Of a stretch of 64,000 nt of DNA, positions 1-11,520 are shown in pieces. Both the position numbers and the translations under genes were made by a program. Each line of letters begins with the position of its first letter. Position 1 is the first letter of the stretch. The DNA is from Piezodorus guildinii (taxonomy: Eukaryota; Arthropoda; Insecta; Hemiptera; Pentatomidae): the NCBI GenBank assembly GCA_023052935.1, contig JAJSOM010000026.1, positions 62,001 through 126,000 on the forward strand. The letters are read 5' to 3'. The notes beneath the pieces were generated by a model. The model searched no databases and was not told where the DNA came from. It saw only the letters and a list, made by a program, of their open reading frames with translations.

Positions 1-761
1 ACAACTCTGTATATAAGAAAACACTTTTTCTAAAATCGTCACCTTTTTAACTGTGAAATTCGATTTAAAAAGTTCAAAAAAAAAAATATATTTTTACTCT
101 TTCTGTTTAAGTTACATATTTGTGTAAGTTACATATGTGTCCATGTATTATCAATATTAACAAGATAATATGTTAATTATCTTATACACAGTATTAATCT
201 AGTAAAAGTTGATGATGAGGGATGAAAAGCCGACAAAACTAACTGAATGTAGTAAATATCAATATAGTCGATTATTTAATAAAACACATGTTTCAATCGA
301 AACTCACTGATTAAGTGATTTTATCTATTTCATCTATAAGTGTTTAAAAATTCTTAATTTTATGTGAATAATGGACGTAAGTGAAAATCGTGTGTTGTGT
401 GCTCCGTATTTTATAACGTCAAAAAATAACATATTTTATTATCATTAAATTTTCAATTATTGTTTAAAAAAAACAAAACAACATTATTGCAAAGTTACAT
501 CATACAAATATTGGCATTACACGCCTTTTGAATCTAGAAACACGTTAAGTTTTGAAAAACGATAGTTATTAGTTAGCATGTCCGATTAAATCGAAAACGC
601 TGTCAAAACCAGAAGGCGATCTATTTCATTAAAAAATTGTTGATAGTAGAATCATGATAGTGAATTTGTCACTATCATCTTGTAGCACGCCTTTGTGGAA
701 CGAACGATGTAAAATAGGATTTGTACCAAAAAAAATTAATATTAATAAAGTTTCAACTCAC

Positions 762-968
762 CGTCAATTCACCTTCCATCTTCAAAAGAGCTTCACTAAA
801 TGACAGTGGTATATTTAGAGATAATTTGAGGGTGTAATATTCTTCTATTTTCCTCAATTCTTGTATAGCTCTTCGTCGGCTTTCTGGTAACGACTTAAAT
901 CGGTCATAAAAAACTCTTCCTACAAATGCAGACAATTCCACCACAGCCCTTTCATACTCTAACGACAT
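762..968 (-). CDS. Exon 1 of the amplified unknown gene, left-arm copy
   Basis: This is the first coding exon of the same gene as at 18178. It encodes the same 69 residues, starting at an ATG (968-966) that follows a polypyrimidine tract and AG acceptor, and ending at an ACG codon followed by a GTGAGT donor. The frame is open with no disabling change. The intron continues toward base 1 and the terminal exon would lie outside the window, so whether this copy is complete cannot be judged. The product has no signal peptide or membrane segment in this part and is rich in charged residues, with a likely helical stretch around residues 27-45. No family is recognised. Confidence 0.55.
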
Positions 969-1029
969 TTTGAATTATCTGGAAATAATTAAAAATTTAT
1001 TAATAATCAGAAAACATTTTTTATCTGAC

Positions 1030-1036
<7 letters not shown>

Positions 1037-1112
<76 letters not shown>
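1037..1112. repeat. (TA)n and (GA)n microsatellites, left arm
   Basis: About 48 bases of TA repeat followed by a GA run, just upstream of exon 1. The counterparts differ in length between units. Confidence 0.9.
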
Positions 1113-1117
<5 letters not shown>

Positions 1118-1148
1118 GAATGTACAGTCGACTGTAGAAATTATTGTT

Positions 1149-1378
1149 GGTAGAAATAATCGGGAGTCAGTTTTTTTTTTAATATTTTAATTTTGCCGAC
1201 GTTTCGGCTCAAACTTGTGAGCCATCATCAGTGCATTACTGAGCCATGTCAAGTCTAGACTGCGGAGTTTATGCTTGACATGGCTCAGTAATGCCCTGAT
1301 GATGGCTCACAAGTTTGAGCCGAAACGTCGGAAAAATTTAAATATTAGAAACGACTGACTCTCGATTATTTCTACCTA
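1149..1378. repeat. Fold-back element F1, left arm
   Basis: Two arms of about 100 bases in inverted order. Each holds GCCGACGTTTCGGCTC (or its complement) and TGGCTCAGTAATGC, outside which GTAGAAATAATCGGGAGTC and its complement form the ends. The centre is AAGTCTAGACTGCGGAGTTT. Confidence 0.8.
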
Positions 1379-1606
1379 CGATATATATAGACATCATAAT
1401 TAAATTATAATATCACAAAAACAGAAGAGAAATTAAATAATAAATAAATCAATAATAAAAAAATTATGTGTAAGCAGAAGGCTTAAGATTGGTCCAAAAT
1501 AGCTAATGTGTTTTCAATGATCGAATAATTTTGAAATAAACGCAATATTGTTCTTTGATAGAGTATTCAAGGAGTCAACACCTATCAAGTGTCTTTACTC
1601 TGTCAA

Positions 1607-2109
1607 GGCAGCGCTACACGGTGAGAAAACAGGTATGTGTAGGTGAGGTAAAATATCATGATAGCGAGGTCTTGTGAGAGTAGACGAAAGTAGCGGGAGA
1701 GGAGGGAAGGCTTATTAAAAAAAAAATGGATAGTGACATCAAATATTAATATTTTTTAAAATCCTATAATATTACTTTAAAAAAACTAAATGTTAAATTT
1801 ATAACAAAACAAACAAGTGTATTTTTTTTTTTTTTTTTTACTTCAATCTTTTTTGTATAGAATACACAGTTTTAAAACAATACAAGTGTAATATACAGAT
1901 CATAAAAACGTGTTTTTTTAAATGTATAAACTCGATTTTAAGAAATTAAACATTATTTATAATTAATAAAAAATTAATAAACGATGATGTAATACAGAAA
2001 AATTCGGTAATTGAATATTAATTATAATGTGTTGAAAGTATGATAATTCACTCTCACCAAATCTCACCTCACCTACACCCACCTGTATTCTCACCGTATA
2101 GCGTGGCCG
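1607..2109 (-). mobile_element. MITE-like element M2, left arm
   Basis: Ends carry inverted GCTACACGGTGAGAA followed by ACAGGT-GTGTAG-TGAGGT. No coding capacity. The partner switch described for the palindrome arms falls inside it. Confidence 0.65.
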
Positions 2110-2500
2110 CCATTGTTGAACGGTGATAGCTACGTCAGAACGTCTTGTAAGATAGAGGCAGTAGATAAAGGCAGTGCTAGATGGAGGTAGGTGTAGAGGA
2201 GGTAAAATATCGTGATAGCGAGGTCTCGAGAAAGTTTACGACAGTAGCGGGAGAGGGCGAAAGCTTATTTTTTGAAAATTAATATAGATAATTTGAAATA
2301 TTACTTAATAAAAAATCCTATAATCTCAATAAATATTATAATTAAAACTGAATGATTACGTTAAAGCAAAACAGACAAATATAACTTTCACATCATATGA
2401 AAACATTTTTTTTTTTAATGTAGAAACTCTATTTTAAGAAATTAAACATTGTTTATAAAATAATAAATGAGAAGAAATATAGAAAATTCGGTAATTCAAT

Positions 2501-2690
2501 ACTGAGCCATGTCCAAGCATAAACTGAGTTTATGCTTTTTATAAATGTTTATGCTTTATTATAAACTGAGAGTTTATGCTTTGGCATGGCTCAGTAATGC
2601 CCTGATCATGGCTCACAAGCATGAACCGAAACGACGGCAAAATTAAAATATTTAAACAAAAAAACAACTGACTCCTCATCACCTATAAAA
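2501..2690. repeat. Fold-back element F2, left arm (one end lost)
   Basis: A related but distinct family member, with GCCGTCGTTTCGGTTC-type arms and a centre made of repeated AAGCATAAACT motifs. One end is removed by a deletion whose junction (GGCTCAGTATTGAATT in unit orientation) is identical in unit 2. Confidence 0.75.
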
Positions 2691-5047
2691 TACATAAAAA
2701 GTACTACTAAAAGCATGATCCTACAAGTTTTTAAAGTTTATAATAATGATAATATTTAACTATTTTGGTAAAATAGATATATTTATAACTAGATGGCCAC
2801 TATCTAAGTAAAACAGTAAAGCATGTTCACACTCCACTACCATACTCTCCCTCTGTATATGTATGTATATACAGTGAAAATGAGAGAAAGGGCTTCGGAT
2901 TTGTAGATAACGATTTTATCTAATAAATTACTATCGACTTTTATCTGGATTTCAGATTAAATATCATTAAAAGAATATTTAAATTTAAATATTAATTATT
3001 GATTCTAAACAAAAATTAAAAATACTAAGAATAAGATTTAAATAAAAACCTCACTCCAAAAATTATGCAAAGTTTGTTTTTATATTCTCTAATCAAAATT
3101 CTTGAATTTCTTATAGCCGGGTTTGATTCTATTACCCGAAAATTAAATAACTGCTCTTAAGTTTTCCCTAGCGCTTCTTCTGAGGTACGCTTCAAACATG
3201 GACGCCCAGAACTCATTGCAGGACAAAGAAATCCTCATTGCGAATTTTAAAAATGGGAAAGAGGCCAAGAAGAATGAATAGCTTATATTATTTAGAGGAG
3301 CCGTGCAACAGTTAAAGATATTCATGTTCAACAACGATAATATTTAATTATTTCTATATAATAATTAAATATAGATAACTATTATCAACGAAAAATAGTA
3401 AAGTATGCCTACATTCTCCCTATATATGTGTATATATACATATACTCAATAAAAGGCTATAATACTAGAATCTAACATAAATTAAACACTAAATATGGCA
3501 AGCTTACCTTTCTTCCTCTGTAGAGCTGTCCTGAGAAGAATATTCTGGAGCGAAGACTATCCTGAGAAGAGTGAGTCTAAGGAGGTATCTGTACTTCTTT
3601 GTACCTAAAACCAAGGAAAGTGAGGGGGGGTTGAAGAGAGGGGGGTAGGGTTAGTTTGGGCCAATGGGAATTCATCCCGTTATCAAACAATTTCCCAGGT
3701 AAAAATTTTGGAAAATCAACGATTTGAAGGAAATTAGTAGGAATATTTTTATTGATGCTTATGGTAATTAAATATTAATCATATAAATAGTGTTATGATA
3801 TATATTATAAATATATGCAGCCTCCTCAAAAAGGATGCTCATTATAATATTATATCAGTGCAAACCATTCAGATTTTTTACTAGATCGCCAATCTTATTA
3901 TTAGTAAATATAAATAAAAAATCTTGTTCCGACAACTCACGAATTTCACTTATCTAGACTGTTAAAATAAATTTAAAAGCTAACGCACCAGTCTCCAACA
4001 ATGTCATCGCGTGGTGGATGTTGTCTAATCAGCATGGAGCGCGGATTGTACTGCACCGGAGCCTTTCTCTTAATAGTTAACTTTTAATAGTTGCCAAGAT
4101 TAAGTAATACCAATAATACATTTTGTTTATAGAAAAAATAAAAATTAATCAAAAAAGTTTATATTTATTTTGCTAATATCACAGAAACTAATTTTCCAGC
4201 TAAGATAAGTATAAAAAACTAATTTAAAGTGGATTTAACTTGTAAAATAACAGTTATATGGAGTCTTAATAGTTACTGAGAAAAGGTATTGCCAATAACA
4301 GATTTTATTTTGAAATGGAGTACTGAAATGCTTCTGTATTGATAAATGTTTAACTTGCTGATATCTAGAAATTTTTGAGGAAAATTTGAACTATTTAACG
4401 AAATGTTATGGTAATAGCAAAATATTGGCTACAAGACATTCTGGATCTTAGTTAGGAAGACAGAAATAGAATTTTAAGTTGACCGGCTGGAGCAATAAAA
4501 TTTTATTAGCGACCCAAACCTAGCAAATCCTTTAAAGTTGGTACCTGAATTCTCTGAGTCAGGTAAACGGATTATTGTAGGTCATAACTCTTATTTATCT
4601 TTATGGCGACGACCTCTCTGAGAAAAATCTTAGAAATTATGAAAAATTCTATACTCTTCAAATAATATCATAAATAACTATTGCTTAACCATTAATTGAT
4701 AATTTAAAATTTAATAACAGCCTAATATGTTTTTTTTTTTTTTTCATTTTTCTTAGATTCAAAATATAACTTTTTTAAAAAATCTGAGACTAAAATCTCC
4801 GGCTTTATAAAATTGGAAGCAGCCCATGGAACAGAAACATTAAAATAGTCAAAGAAGATAGATCATAAGAAAATAATAAATTAATATCCACAATAATCAC
4901 TAAATTGTATTCGTTTTTCGTCACCCTGAATTGCCTCCTACAAAATTGTATCTTAGGTAATAATTTTTCAGATATATTTAGCCTCCCAACGATATATTAA
5001 ACATATATATTACTATTTTTGTTTGTAGGAAAAATATTTTGTTTCTA

Positions 5048-5233
5048 GTATGATGAAATAATCCCCATAATTCTCCGTTATTTTTAATATTTTAATTCTG
5101 TCGATTTTTATATAGGTTTATGTTTGACATGGCTCAGTAATGCCCTGATGATGGCTCATAAGTTTGAGCCGAAACGTCGGCAAAATTAAAATATTTAAAA
5201 AGAACGACTGAATTCCGATCATTTCATCCTACA
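5048..5233. repeat. Fold-back element F3, left arm
   Basis: One conserved core (TGGCTCAGTAATGCC through GAGCCGAAACGTCGGC) with ends TGATGAAATAATCCC and its complement. The inner part of the second arm is replaced by TATATAGG-containing sequence. Confidence 0.75.
5141..5182 (+). ncRNA. Hammerhead-like core in fold-back element F3, left arm
   Basis: In order: UGCC (5141-5144), CUGAUGA (5145-5151), an extra U, GGCUC (5153-5157), an 8-base loop, GAGCC (5166-5170), GAAA (5171-5174), CGUC (5175-5178), GGCA (5179-5182). UGCC/GGCA would be stem I, GGCUC/GAGCC stem II, and the self-complementary ACGU a very short stem III. The extra U between CUGAUGA and stem II is not canonical, so activity is doubtful. 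Confidence 0.22.
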
Positions 5234-5825
5234 ATAATTTGAACAGTCGACTATACATCCTCAATATAGTTTTGTTTTCTCCTTTATTTGGTTATAAAAT
5301 TGGTTCAAATTTTATATTTGTCCGGTTGTTATCGATGCAAAGATCCATTATTATTAACCAATAAAATTAAAATTACTTTAGAGGAAGAAATTTTAAAAAT
5401 ATATGACTTAAACCCTGTCATATTATGTCAAATACAATAAACCCGACATTAAATTAAAGTCTATTCAATTTCACATTAATGTAAAGAGTTAAATCAAAAT
5501 CGTTGGAGCCGTATTCGAGAAAATCGTAAAACGATGCAAAATGCATGGTGTAAAGTAGCTTTTCTGGTCTTTTAATTTTGACTAATTAACCGATCGTTTC
5601 TGTTTTTTAAATATGTTTTTATTGAAATTTGCAACTGTATGAAATACAACAAGTAAATATGCTGAATAATGATAAAATACATGAAATATAGCTTTTTTCA
5701 GTCATATTTAAAATATTCAAATATAGTCATATTATAATATTTAAAAAAACGAAGACCTCTTGCTGGGTCTGAACCCGTGACCTTGGGCATATTAATCCTT
5801 AACACCTTTTTGAATGCATCAAGGG

Positions 5826-6205
5826 TCACCCGTGAAGTAGTGAAGTATAACAGCCTTCTATGCTTAAGGTCGCAAATTCAAAAACAGCAGATGGCCCTAT
5901 TTTTCTTTTTAGGGAGAAAAAATCCTTGTTTATTTCGTCCTTTAAAAGAGATGTAAACAATTATGAATTTAGTTGAAAACATAAAAAAAGTATCCAATGG
6001 CCATCTACCAGTTCTGAACTCGCGATCTAGTGGATAGAAGGATGTTATGCTAGCCACTGCACCACTGATGACTCTTAAATGTTTTAAAAGGTGGAACTCG
6101 TAAAAGATCTTAAGTAAACCTGGATAGGCAAAACTCAAGACTTCCGCTGCACCGTCGGATTAAAACAGTAACATAAAATGACGTTAAATGGATGAACAAC
6201 AAGAT
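5826..6205 (+). mobile_element. tRNA-derived SINE with nested inverted SINE head, left arm
   Basis: Plus-strand head (a GTGAAGTAGTGAAGTATAACA box-A-like stretch and a degenerate box B), the body segment TTTCGTCCTTTAAAAGAGATG, and a 3' end with GGATAGGCAAAACT and a GTTAAATGGATGAACAAC tail. All align to the SINE at 20675. A minus-strand SINE head (about 6000-6070) interrupts it. Confidence 0.7.
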
Positions 6206-6374
6206 GATTTATTCAAAATGTTAAGTTCTTGGTAGCAAAACCTCATTAAATTAACTGTATAAAATGGGTACAAGAAATCATGAAATTGACTGAAAAAATT
6301 ATGAATTTGACTGAAAAAAGTAATAAAAATGAAGAGAAACTGCCCATTGGCAGCATTCTTTAGTAGTGAGTCTG

Positions 6375-6525
6375 AAAAAGAAGTTAATAAGTTAAAGATA
6401 AGTTTATTCGTGAGAAAGTAAGGAGCTTTGAGGATTTTTCGAAGGATTTTGGATTGTAAGGATTGAAGAATTTGATGGTTTAGTAGAGCCCCAAAGCTCT
6501 ACTCCCGTAAGTCCAGATTGGTTAT
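6375..6525 (-). mobile_element. Jockey-type fragment (b), left arm
   Basis: An inverted copy with the unit-2-type internal deletion. At its 5' side (near 6522) it is joined directly to the truncated reverse transcriptase at 6530, because about 925 bp present in unit 1 (11110-12034) are missing. Confidence 0.72.
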
Positions 6526-6529
6526 ATAT

Positions 6530-7674
6530 TTCTGAAAGGTTTGGGACAGAAATGAAAGTATCTATGAGGCTTTCCTGGATCTCAAAGCTGCGTTCGATTC
6601 TATATATCGAACCTAGATATGAAATATGGAATGCTCTTGCTGCAAAGAATGTACCATCAGAATTAATGCAGGAAATCCAATAAACATACAGAAATGCAAA
6701 GGGAGTCGTCAGAATCAATGGTAGAATCTTGATAGAGGAGTCAGACAGGGGGACAGTCTTAGCCCTCTCCTATTCTTGATTCTGATGGACGAGATCCATA
6801 AAGTCTGCAAGCGAAGAACGGCATGGACTAAAATAGGAAAATGGAAGATGAAGACAGTTCTGGTGAAATGCCTCCTATATGCCGATGACATTGTTCTATT
6901 AGCGGACACAAAAGAAAAGCTGCAACAAGCTCTGGTGGAATGGGAGGCAGAACTATTGCGTAAGGGAATGTCCATCAACGACTCCAAAAGTAAGATTCTG
7001 GTTCTCTCACGGAATGAAGAAGAAAATGTTGAAATGGTATGCAATGGGAAGTCCCTAGAAGTGGTAAATGAATTCAACTATCTGGGAACCATTATAGATA
7101 GGTCTGGCAGAATTGACCAAGAGATAGGAAATAGGATCAATAAAGCGAACCAGGTGTACTACCAGATCAACAATAGTATAATAGGACACCGTGAAGTAGG
7201 GCGAGATGTTAAGATGCACATCTATAAAGCCATTTACCTACCAGTGCTTTTAGATATGGAGGAGAGAGTTGGGTGATGCTCGACAAACATATCAGCCGAA
7301 TCACTGCTGCTGAGATGAAATTTTTACGTAGAGCAGCGGGAAAGACAAGGCGAGATTGTGTCCGGAACAATAGAATCAGAGAGCAACTCGAGGTACCACC
7401 ATTAAAGACGATAATGGAAAACAGGCAATTAAAATGTCTGCCGCATGGACGAAATGAGGGAACCCAGAAGGACACTGGAAGCCAGACCTACAGGAAGAAG
7501 ACCACGTGGCCGACCTAGAATTTTCTATCAGGATATGGTCCAGAGGATTGGGATTAACAGGGACAAAACCCTTGTAGAAATGAAACGACTCAGCGGAGAC
7601 CGGGATAACTGGCAGCGCTGGATCGAGGCCCCTCTACGCCAATAATGGCTCGAAGAGGAAGAGAAAGAAGAAGA
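6530..7674 (+). pseudogene. Truncated non-LTR retrotransposon, left-arm copy (RT C-terminal half)
   Basis: This is the inverted partner of 9970-11279. It encodes the core and C-terminal part of a reverse transcriptase, with YADD at residues 35-38 of the frame that starts at 6776. A YLG segment follows, then an R-rich PRGRP tail. Frame breaks near 7270 and 7445 interrupt it. The 5' part is missing: after a few bases that still match the RT the sequence jumps into a Jockey fragment. The pattern of YADD, EFNYLGTI and C-terminal GRRPRGRPR resembles RTE-like or similar arthropod endonuclease-RT elements; the clade call is inference. The 3' end is a GAAGAA-rich tail, followed by the 10-base target duplicate at 7675-7684. 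Confidence 0.8.
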
Positions 7675-7868
7675 AGACCTTGGTCTTTTGGTGGGACTGA
7701 TATTAAAACTGTATAGCTGTGAGGAAGCATTAATCACTTAATTCGTCACTTTTCATTACCTACTACAACTTTAATATAACATATTAAATATGATGACATT
7801 TTTTTCTAAAGTCTATACCTTTCCAATGGTATATTATACATCGATATTACTTTTTAAGGGAAAAAATA

Positions 7869-8558
7869 CGAGGCATGTTTTTTTAAGTAAGTACCGTTTT
7901 GGAATAAAAAAAAGACGTGCAAAGATATCGCAATAATTTTATTTTTACATGAAAGCCTGTACCTTAATCTACTTTTCTACATAATTTCCATGAATTTTGA
8001 GGCACTTGTCATAACGCGGCACCAGTTTTTGAATACCCTCCTCAAAACATTCTGCCGCCTGACTTGTTAATCACTGCATTACAAATGTTTTGACTTCGTT
8101 TTCATTTTGAAGACGCCGACCACACAGGAGTTTCTTCAAATGCAGGAACAAATGGTAGCATTGATTGTCCCATTATGAGGCAGAAAATCCACTAGCAATA
8201 CTCCTTTTCTGTCCCAAAAACCTGCGCACATGATTTTCCGAGGAGAAATTGTTTGCTTAAACTTCACTCTTTTGGGTGATGATGAATGTCGCCATTCCAC
8301 GGATTGTTGTTTTGATTCTGGTGTGACGTAGGCCACCCACGTTTCGTCAACGTCGTTTAACAATTCAGGCGGCAGAATTTTTTGAGGAGGGTATTCAAAA
8401 GCTGGTGCCGCGTTAAGTGAAGTGCCTAAAAATTTATTGAAATTATGTAGAAAAGTAGATTAAGGTAGAGGCTTTCATGTAAAAATAAAATTATTGCGAT
8501 ATCTTTTCACGTCTTTTTTTAATTCCAAAACGGTACTTACCTAAAAAAACATGCCACG
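7869..8558 (-). mobile_element. Fold-back mariner derivative, left arm
   Basis: The inverted partner of 9087-9775. It has about 200-bp terminal inverted repeats and an internal 75-codon minus-strand frame (8136-8363) matching the central part of a mariner transposase (DETWVAYVTPESKQQ, then FWDRKGVLLVDFLP). The C-terminal catalytic part is missing. Non-functional. Confidence 0.85.
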
Positions 8559-8724
8559 TCATTTACCTAAAAAATACTTTCCCTCCTTTCCCTCTCTAAG
8601 TTGATCATCAAATTCGTTCAACTTGTATATTTAGCCGTTCCTTATCAATGCTACTAAGATGATATGGTTAATTTTTTGGAATCTAAGAAATTAAAGGTAC
8701 TTCAGAATAGATATTTCTTCTTTC

Positions 8725-8920
8725 AATTTCATATTGAAGACAATATACTCCCGATTTATTACACCAACAAGCGGCTGACCGAAACTGCTACTTTACACTA
8801 TGCATTTTGCACCTTCCAAAAATGCATTCGCTACATCCATGTAAAATTTAATAGGCATTAATATCAGGTAGGTTTCACTTCGATTGAAATATCTTGCAGG
8901 GCTCAAATACCGAAAAAAAA
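8725..8920. other. 196-bp palindrome spacer
   Basis: This unpaired segment lies between inverted arms that meet at the 14-base sequence ending at 8724 and its reverse complement starting at 8921. The same 196 bases occur at 26336-26531 and 45252-45447 as an ordinary part of the unit, continuous with their right flank. The spacer is therefore not foreign DNA but the start of unit 1, and the inverted arm is joined directly onto its left edge. Confidence 0.9.
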
Positions 8921-9086
8921 GAAAGAAGAAATATCTATTCTGAAGTACCTTTAATTTCTTAGATTCCAAAAAATTAACCATATCATCTTAGTAGCATTGA
9001 TAAGGAACGGCTAAATATACAAGTTGAACGAATTTGATGATCAACTTAGAGAGGGAAAGGAGGGAAAGTATTTTTTAGGTAAATGA

Positions 9087-9775
9087 CGTGGCATGTTTTT
9101 TAGGTAAGTACCGTTTTGGAATTAAAAAAAGACGTGAAAAGATATCGCAATAATTTTATTTTTACATGAAAGCCTCTACCTTAATCTACTTTTCTACATA
9201 ATTTCAATAAATTTTTAGGCACTTCACTTAACGCGGCACCAGCTTTTGAATACCCTCCTCAAAAAATTCTGCCGCCTGAATTGTTAAACGACGTTGACGA
9301 AACGTGGGTGGCCTACGTCACACCAGAATCAAAACAACAATCCGTGGAATGGCGACATTCATCATCACCCAAAAGAGTGAAGTTTAAGCAAACAATTTCT
9401 CCTCGGAAAATCATGTGCGCAGGTTTTTGGGACAGAAAAGGAGTATTGCTAGTGGATTTTCTGCCTCATAATGGGACAATCAATGCTACCATTTGTTCCT
9501 GCATTTGAAGAAACTCCTGTGTGGTCGGCGTCTTCAAAATGAAAACGAAGTCAAAACATTTGTAATGCAGTGATTAACAAGTCAGGCGGCAGAATGTTTT
9601 GAGGAGGGTATTCAAAAACTGGTGCCGCGTTATGACAAGTGCCTCAAAATTCATGGAAATTATGTAGAAAAGTAGATTAAGGTACAGGCTTTCATGTAAA
9701 AATAAAATTATTGCGATATCTTTGCACGTCTTTTTTTTATTCCAAAACGGTACTTACTTAAAAAAACATGCCTCG
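9087..9775 (+). mobile_element. Fold-back mariner derivative, unit 1
   Basis: A 689-bp element with inverted repeats of about 201 bp (9087-9287 against 9573-9775). The internal frame (9281-9508) matches the central part of a mariner-family transposase, including DETWV (holding one catalytic Asp) and the FWDRKGVLLVDF segment. The right inverted repeat holds the C-terminal transposase coding end (GIQKLVPRYDKCL followed by GNYVEK and stop). The left inverted repeat is a reverse copy of this same 3' end, replacing the normal 5' end. Ends begin CGAGGCATG or CGTGGCATG, with TA next to one end. It cannot encode a transposase but could once have been moved in trans. Confidence 0.87.
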
Positions 9776-9969
9776 TATTTTTTCCCTTAAAAAGTAATAT
9801 CGATGTATAATATACCATTGGAAAGGTATAGACTTTAGAAAAAAATGTCATCATATTTAATATGTTATATTAAAGTTGTAGTAGGTAATGAAAAGTGACG
9901 AATTAAGTGATTAATGCTTCCTCACAGCTATACAGTTTTAATATCAGTCCCACCAAAAGACCAAGGTCT

Positions 9970-11279
9970 TCTTCTTCTTTCTCTTCCTCTTCGAGCCATT
10001 ATTGGCGTAGAGGGGCCTCGATCCAGCGCTGCCAGTTATCCCGGTCTCCGCTGAGTCGTTTCATTTCTACAAGGGTTTTGTCCCTGTTAATCCCAATCCT
10101 CTGGACCATATCCTGATAGAAAATTCTAGGTCGGCCACGTGGTCTTCTTCCTGTAGGTCTGGCTTCCAGTGTCCTTCTGGGTTCCCTCATTTCGTCCATG
10201 CGGCAGACATTTTAATTGCCTGTTTTCCATTATCGTCTTTAATGGTGGTACCTCGAGTTGCTCTCTGATTCTATTGTTCCGGACACAATCTCGCCTTGTC
10301 TTTCCCGCTGCTCTACGTAAAAATTTCATCTCAGCAGCAGTGATTCGGCTGATATGTTTGTCGAGCATCACCCAACTCTCTCCTCCATATCTAAAAGCAC
10401 TGGTAGGTAAATGGCTTTATAGATGTGCATCTTAACATCTCGCCCTACTTCACGGTGTCCTATTATACTATTGTTGATCTGGTAGTACACCTGGTTCGCT
10501 TTATTGATCCTATTTCCTATCTCTTGGTCAATTCTGCCAGACCTATCTATAATGGTTCCCAGATAGTTGAATTCATTTACCACTTCTAGGGACTTCCCAT
10601 TGCATACCATTTCAACATTTTCTTCTTCATTCCGTGAGAGAACCAGAATCTTACTTTTGGAGTCGTTGATGGACATTCCCTTACGCAATAGTTCTGCCTC
10701 CCATTCCACCAGAGCTTGTTGCAGCTTTTCTTTTGTGTCCGCTAATAGAACAATGTCATCGGCATATAGGAGGCATTTCACCAGAACTGTCTTCATCTTC
10801 CATTTTCCTATTTTAGTCCATGCCGTTCTTCGCTTGCAGACTTTATGGATCTCGTCCATCAGAATCAAGAATAGGAGAGGGCTAAGACTGTCCCCCTGTC
10901 TGACTCCTCTATCAAGATTCTACCATTGATTCTGACGACTCCCTTTGCATTTCTGTATGTTTATTGGATTGCCTGCATTAATTCTGATGGTACATTCTTT
11001 GCAGCAAGAGCATTCCATATTTCATATCTAGGCACAGAATCGAACGCAGCTTTGAGATCCAGGAAAGCCTCATAGATACTTTCATTTCTGTCCCAAACCT
11101 TTCAGAAATGTTTCTAAGCACAAAAATATGGTCTTCCCGGGCGGAAGCCCGCCTGATCCTCTTCGAGTTGATTTTCCACAATACTTCTCAATCTTCTCTC
11201 AAGGATAGAGGTGTACATTTTATAGGCTACGGACAGCAAGCTAATTGGTCTATAATTCACGCATACGGTCCGTGTGTGT
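9970..11279 (-). pseudogene. Truncated non-LTR retrotransposon with target duplication, unit 1
   Basis: The minus strand encodes a broken reverse transcriptase in several frames. From 5' to 3' these are the fingers/palm region with a DLKAAFDSVPR-like palm motif near 11040-11070, YADD near 10760, a YLG segment, and a C-terminal R-rich tail ending at 9999. The element is 5'-truncated at 11279 and ends 3' in a GAA-rich tail. The 10-base direct repeat ACCAAGGTCT flanks it at 9960-9969 and 11280-11289, which marks a target-primed insertion. A 3-base insertion near 10390 is shared only with the left arm. RTE-like clade is inferred from motif style. Confidence 0.85.
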
Positions 11280-11339
11280 ACCAAGGTCTGTGTGTCGTAA
11301 ATCTAGTACGAAGAGGAAAGGTCGTACGAAACTGAAATT

Positions 11340-11520
11340 TCATATTTAAGATCAGTTTTTGGCACGTACCAGGTAGCGAAAAACTCCACTCAGACTCTAA
11401 TCCAGTTGCAATCCTTGCTTCCTCTTCAATTCCTGATAATACACGAATAAACTTTGGTATTCACGATGCCAATGGGTATTTTCTCTTCACGTATTTTTCA
11501 TCTATATTATCTCACAGCTA
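11340..11520 (+). mobile_element. Jockey-type ORF2 C-terminal fragment (a), unit 1
   Basis: The plus-strand sequence is clearly related to the fragment at 12180-12330: both carry a stretch reading like TRYQ, then HSNPL, then SILASSSIHDN. It is a divergent second copy of the same retrotransposon 3' end. Equivalent copies follow at about 28982-29160 and 48002-48180. No open frame is left. Confidence 0.6.

Larger units (their letters stand above)
1..8724 (-). repeat. Left arm of a large palindrome: inverted copy of the repeat unit
   Basis: The reverse complement of this stretch runs in the same order as unit 1 from 8921 to about 19.1 kb: mariner derivative, truncated non-LTR element, SINEs, fold-back elements, MITE-like elements, exon 1 and the start of the intron. 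Proximal arm positions add up to about 17645 with their partners (8724 with 8921, 6776 with 10868). The arm lacks about 925 bp present at 11110-12034 and about 420 bp present at 16231-16640, so it is shorter than the matching part of unit 1. Homology is lost in roughly the first 40 bases, and the true arm end lies at or beyond the window edge. Confidence 0.93.

Noticed and set aside
5878..6138. An 86-codon frame also found at 30053-30313
   Set aside because: It lies entirely inside nested SINEs and is lost in unit 1; the identity reflects common descent of the left arm and unit 2.
8664..8981. Overlapping frames on both strands sharing the start MVNFLESKKLKVLQNRYFFF
   Set aside because: They are created by the palindrome junction and read the same arm in both directions.
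10567..10929. A 120-codon plus-strand frame, with a mirror copy at 6715-7077 and relatives at 28191 and 47222
   Set aside because: It is antisense to the reverse transcriptase fragment, which explains its conservation; it has no domain of its own.
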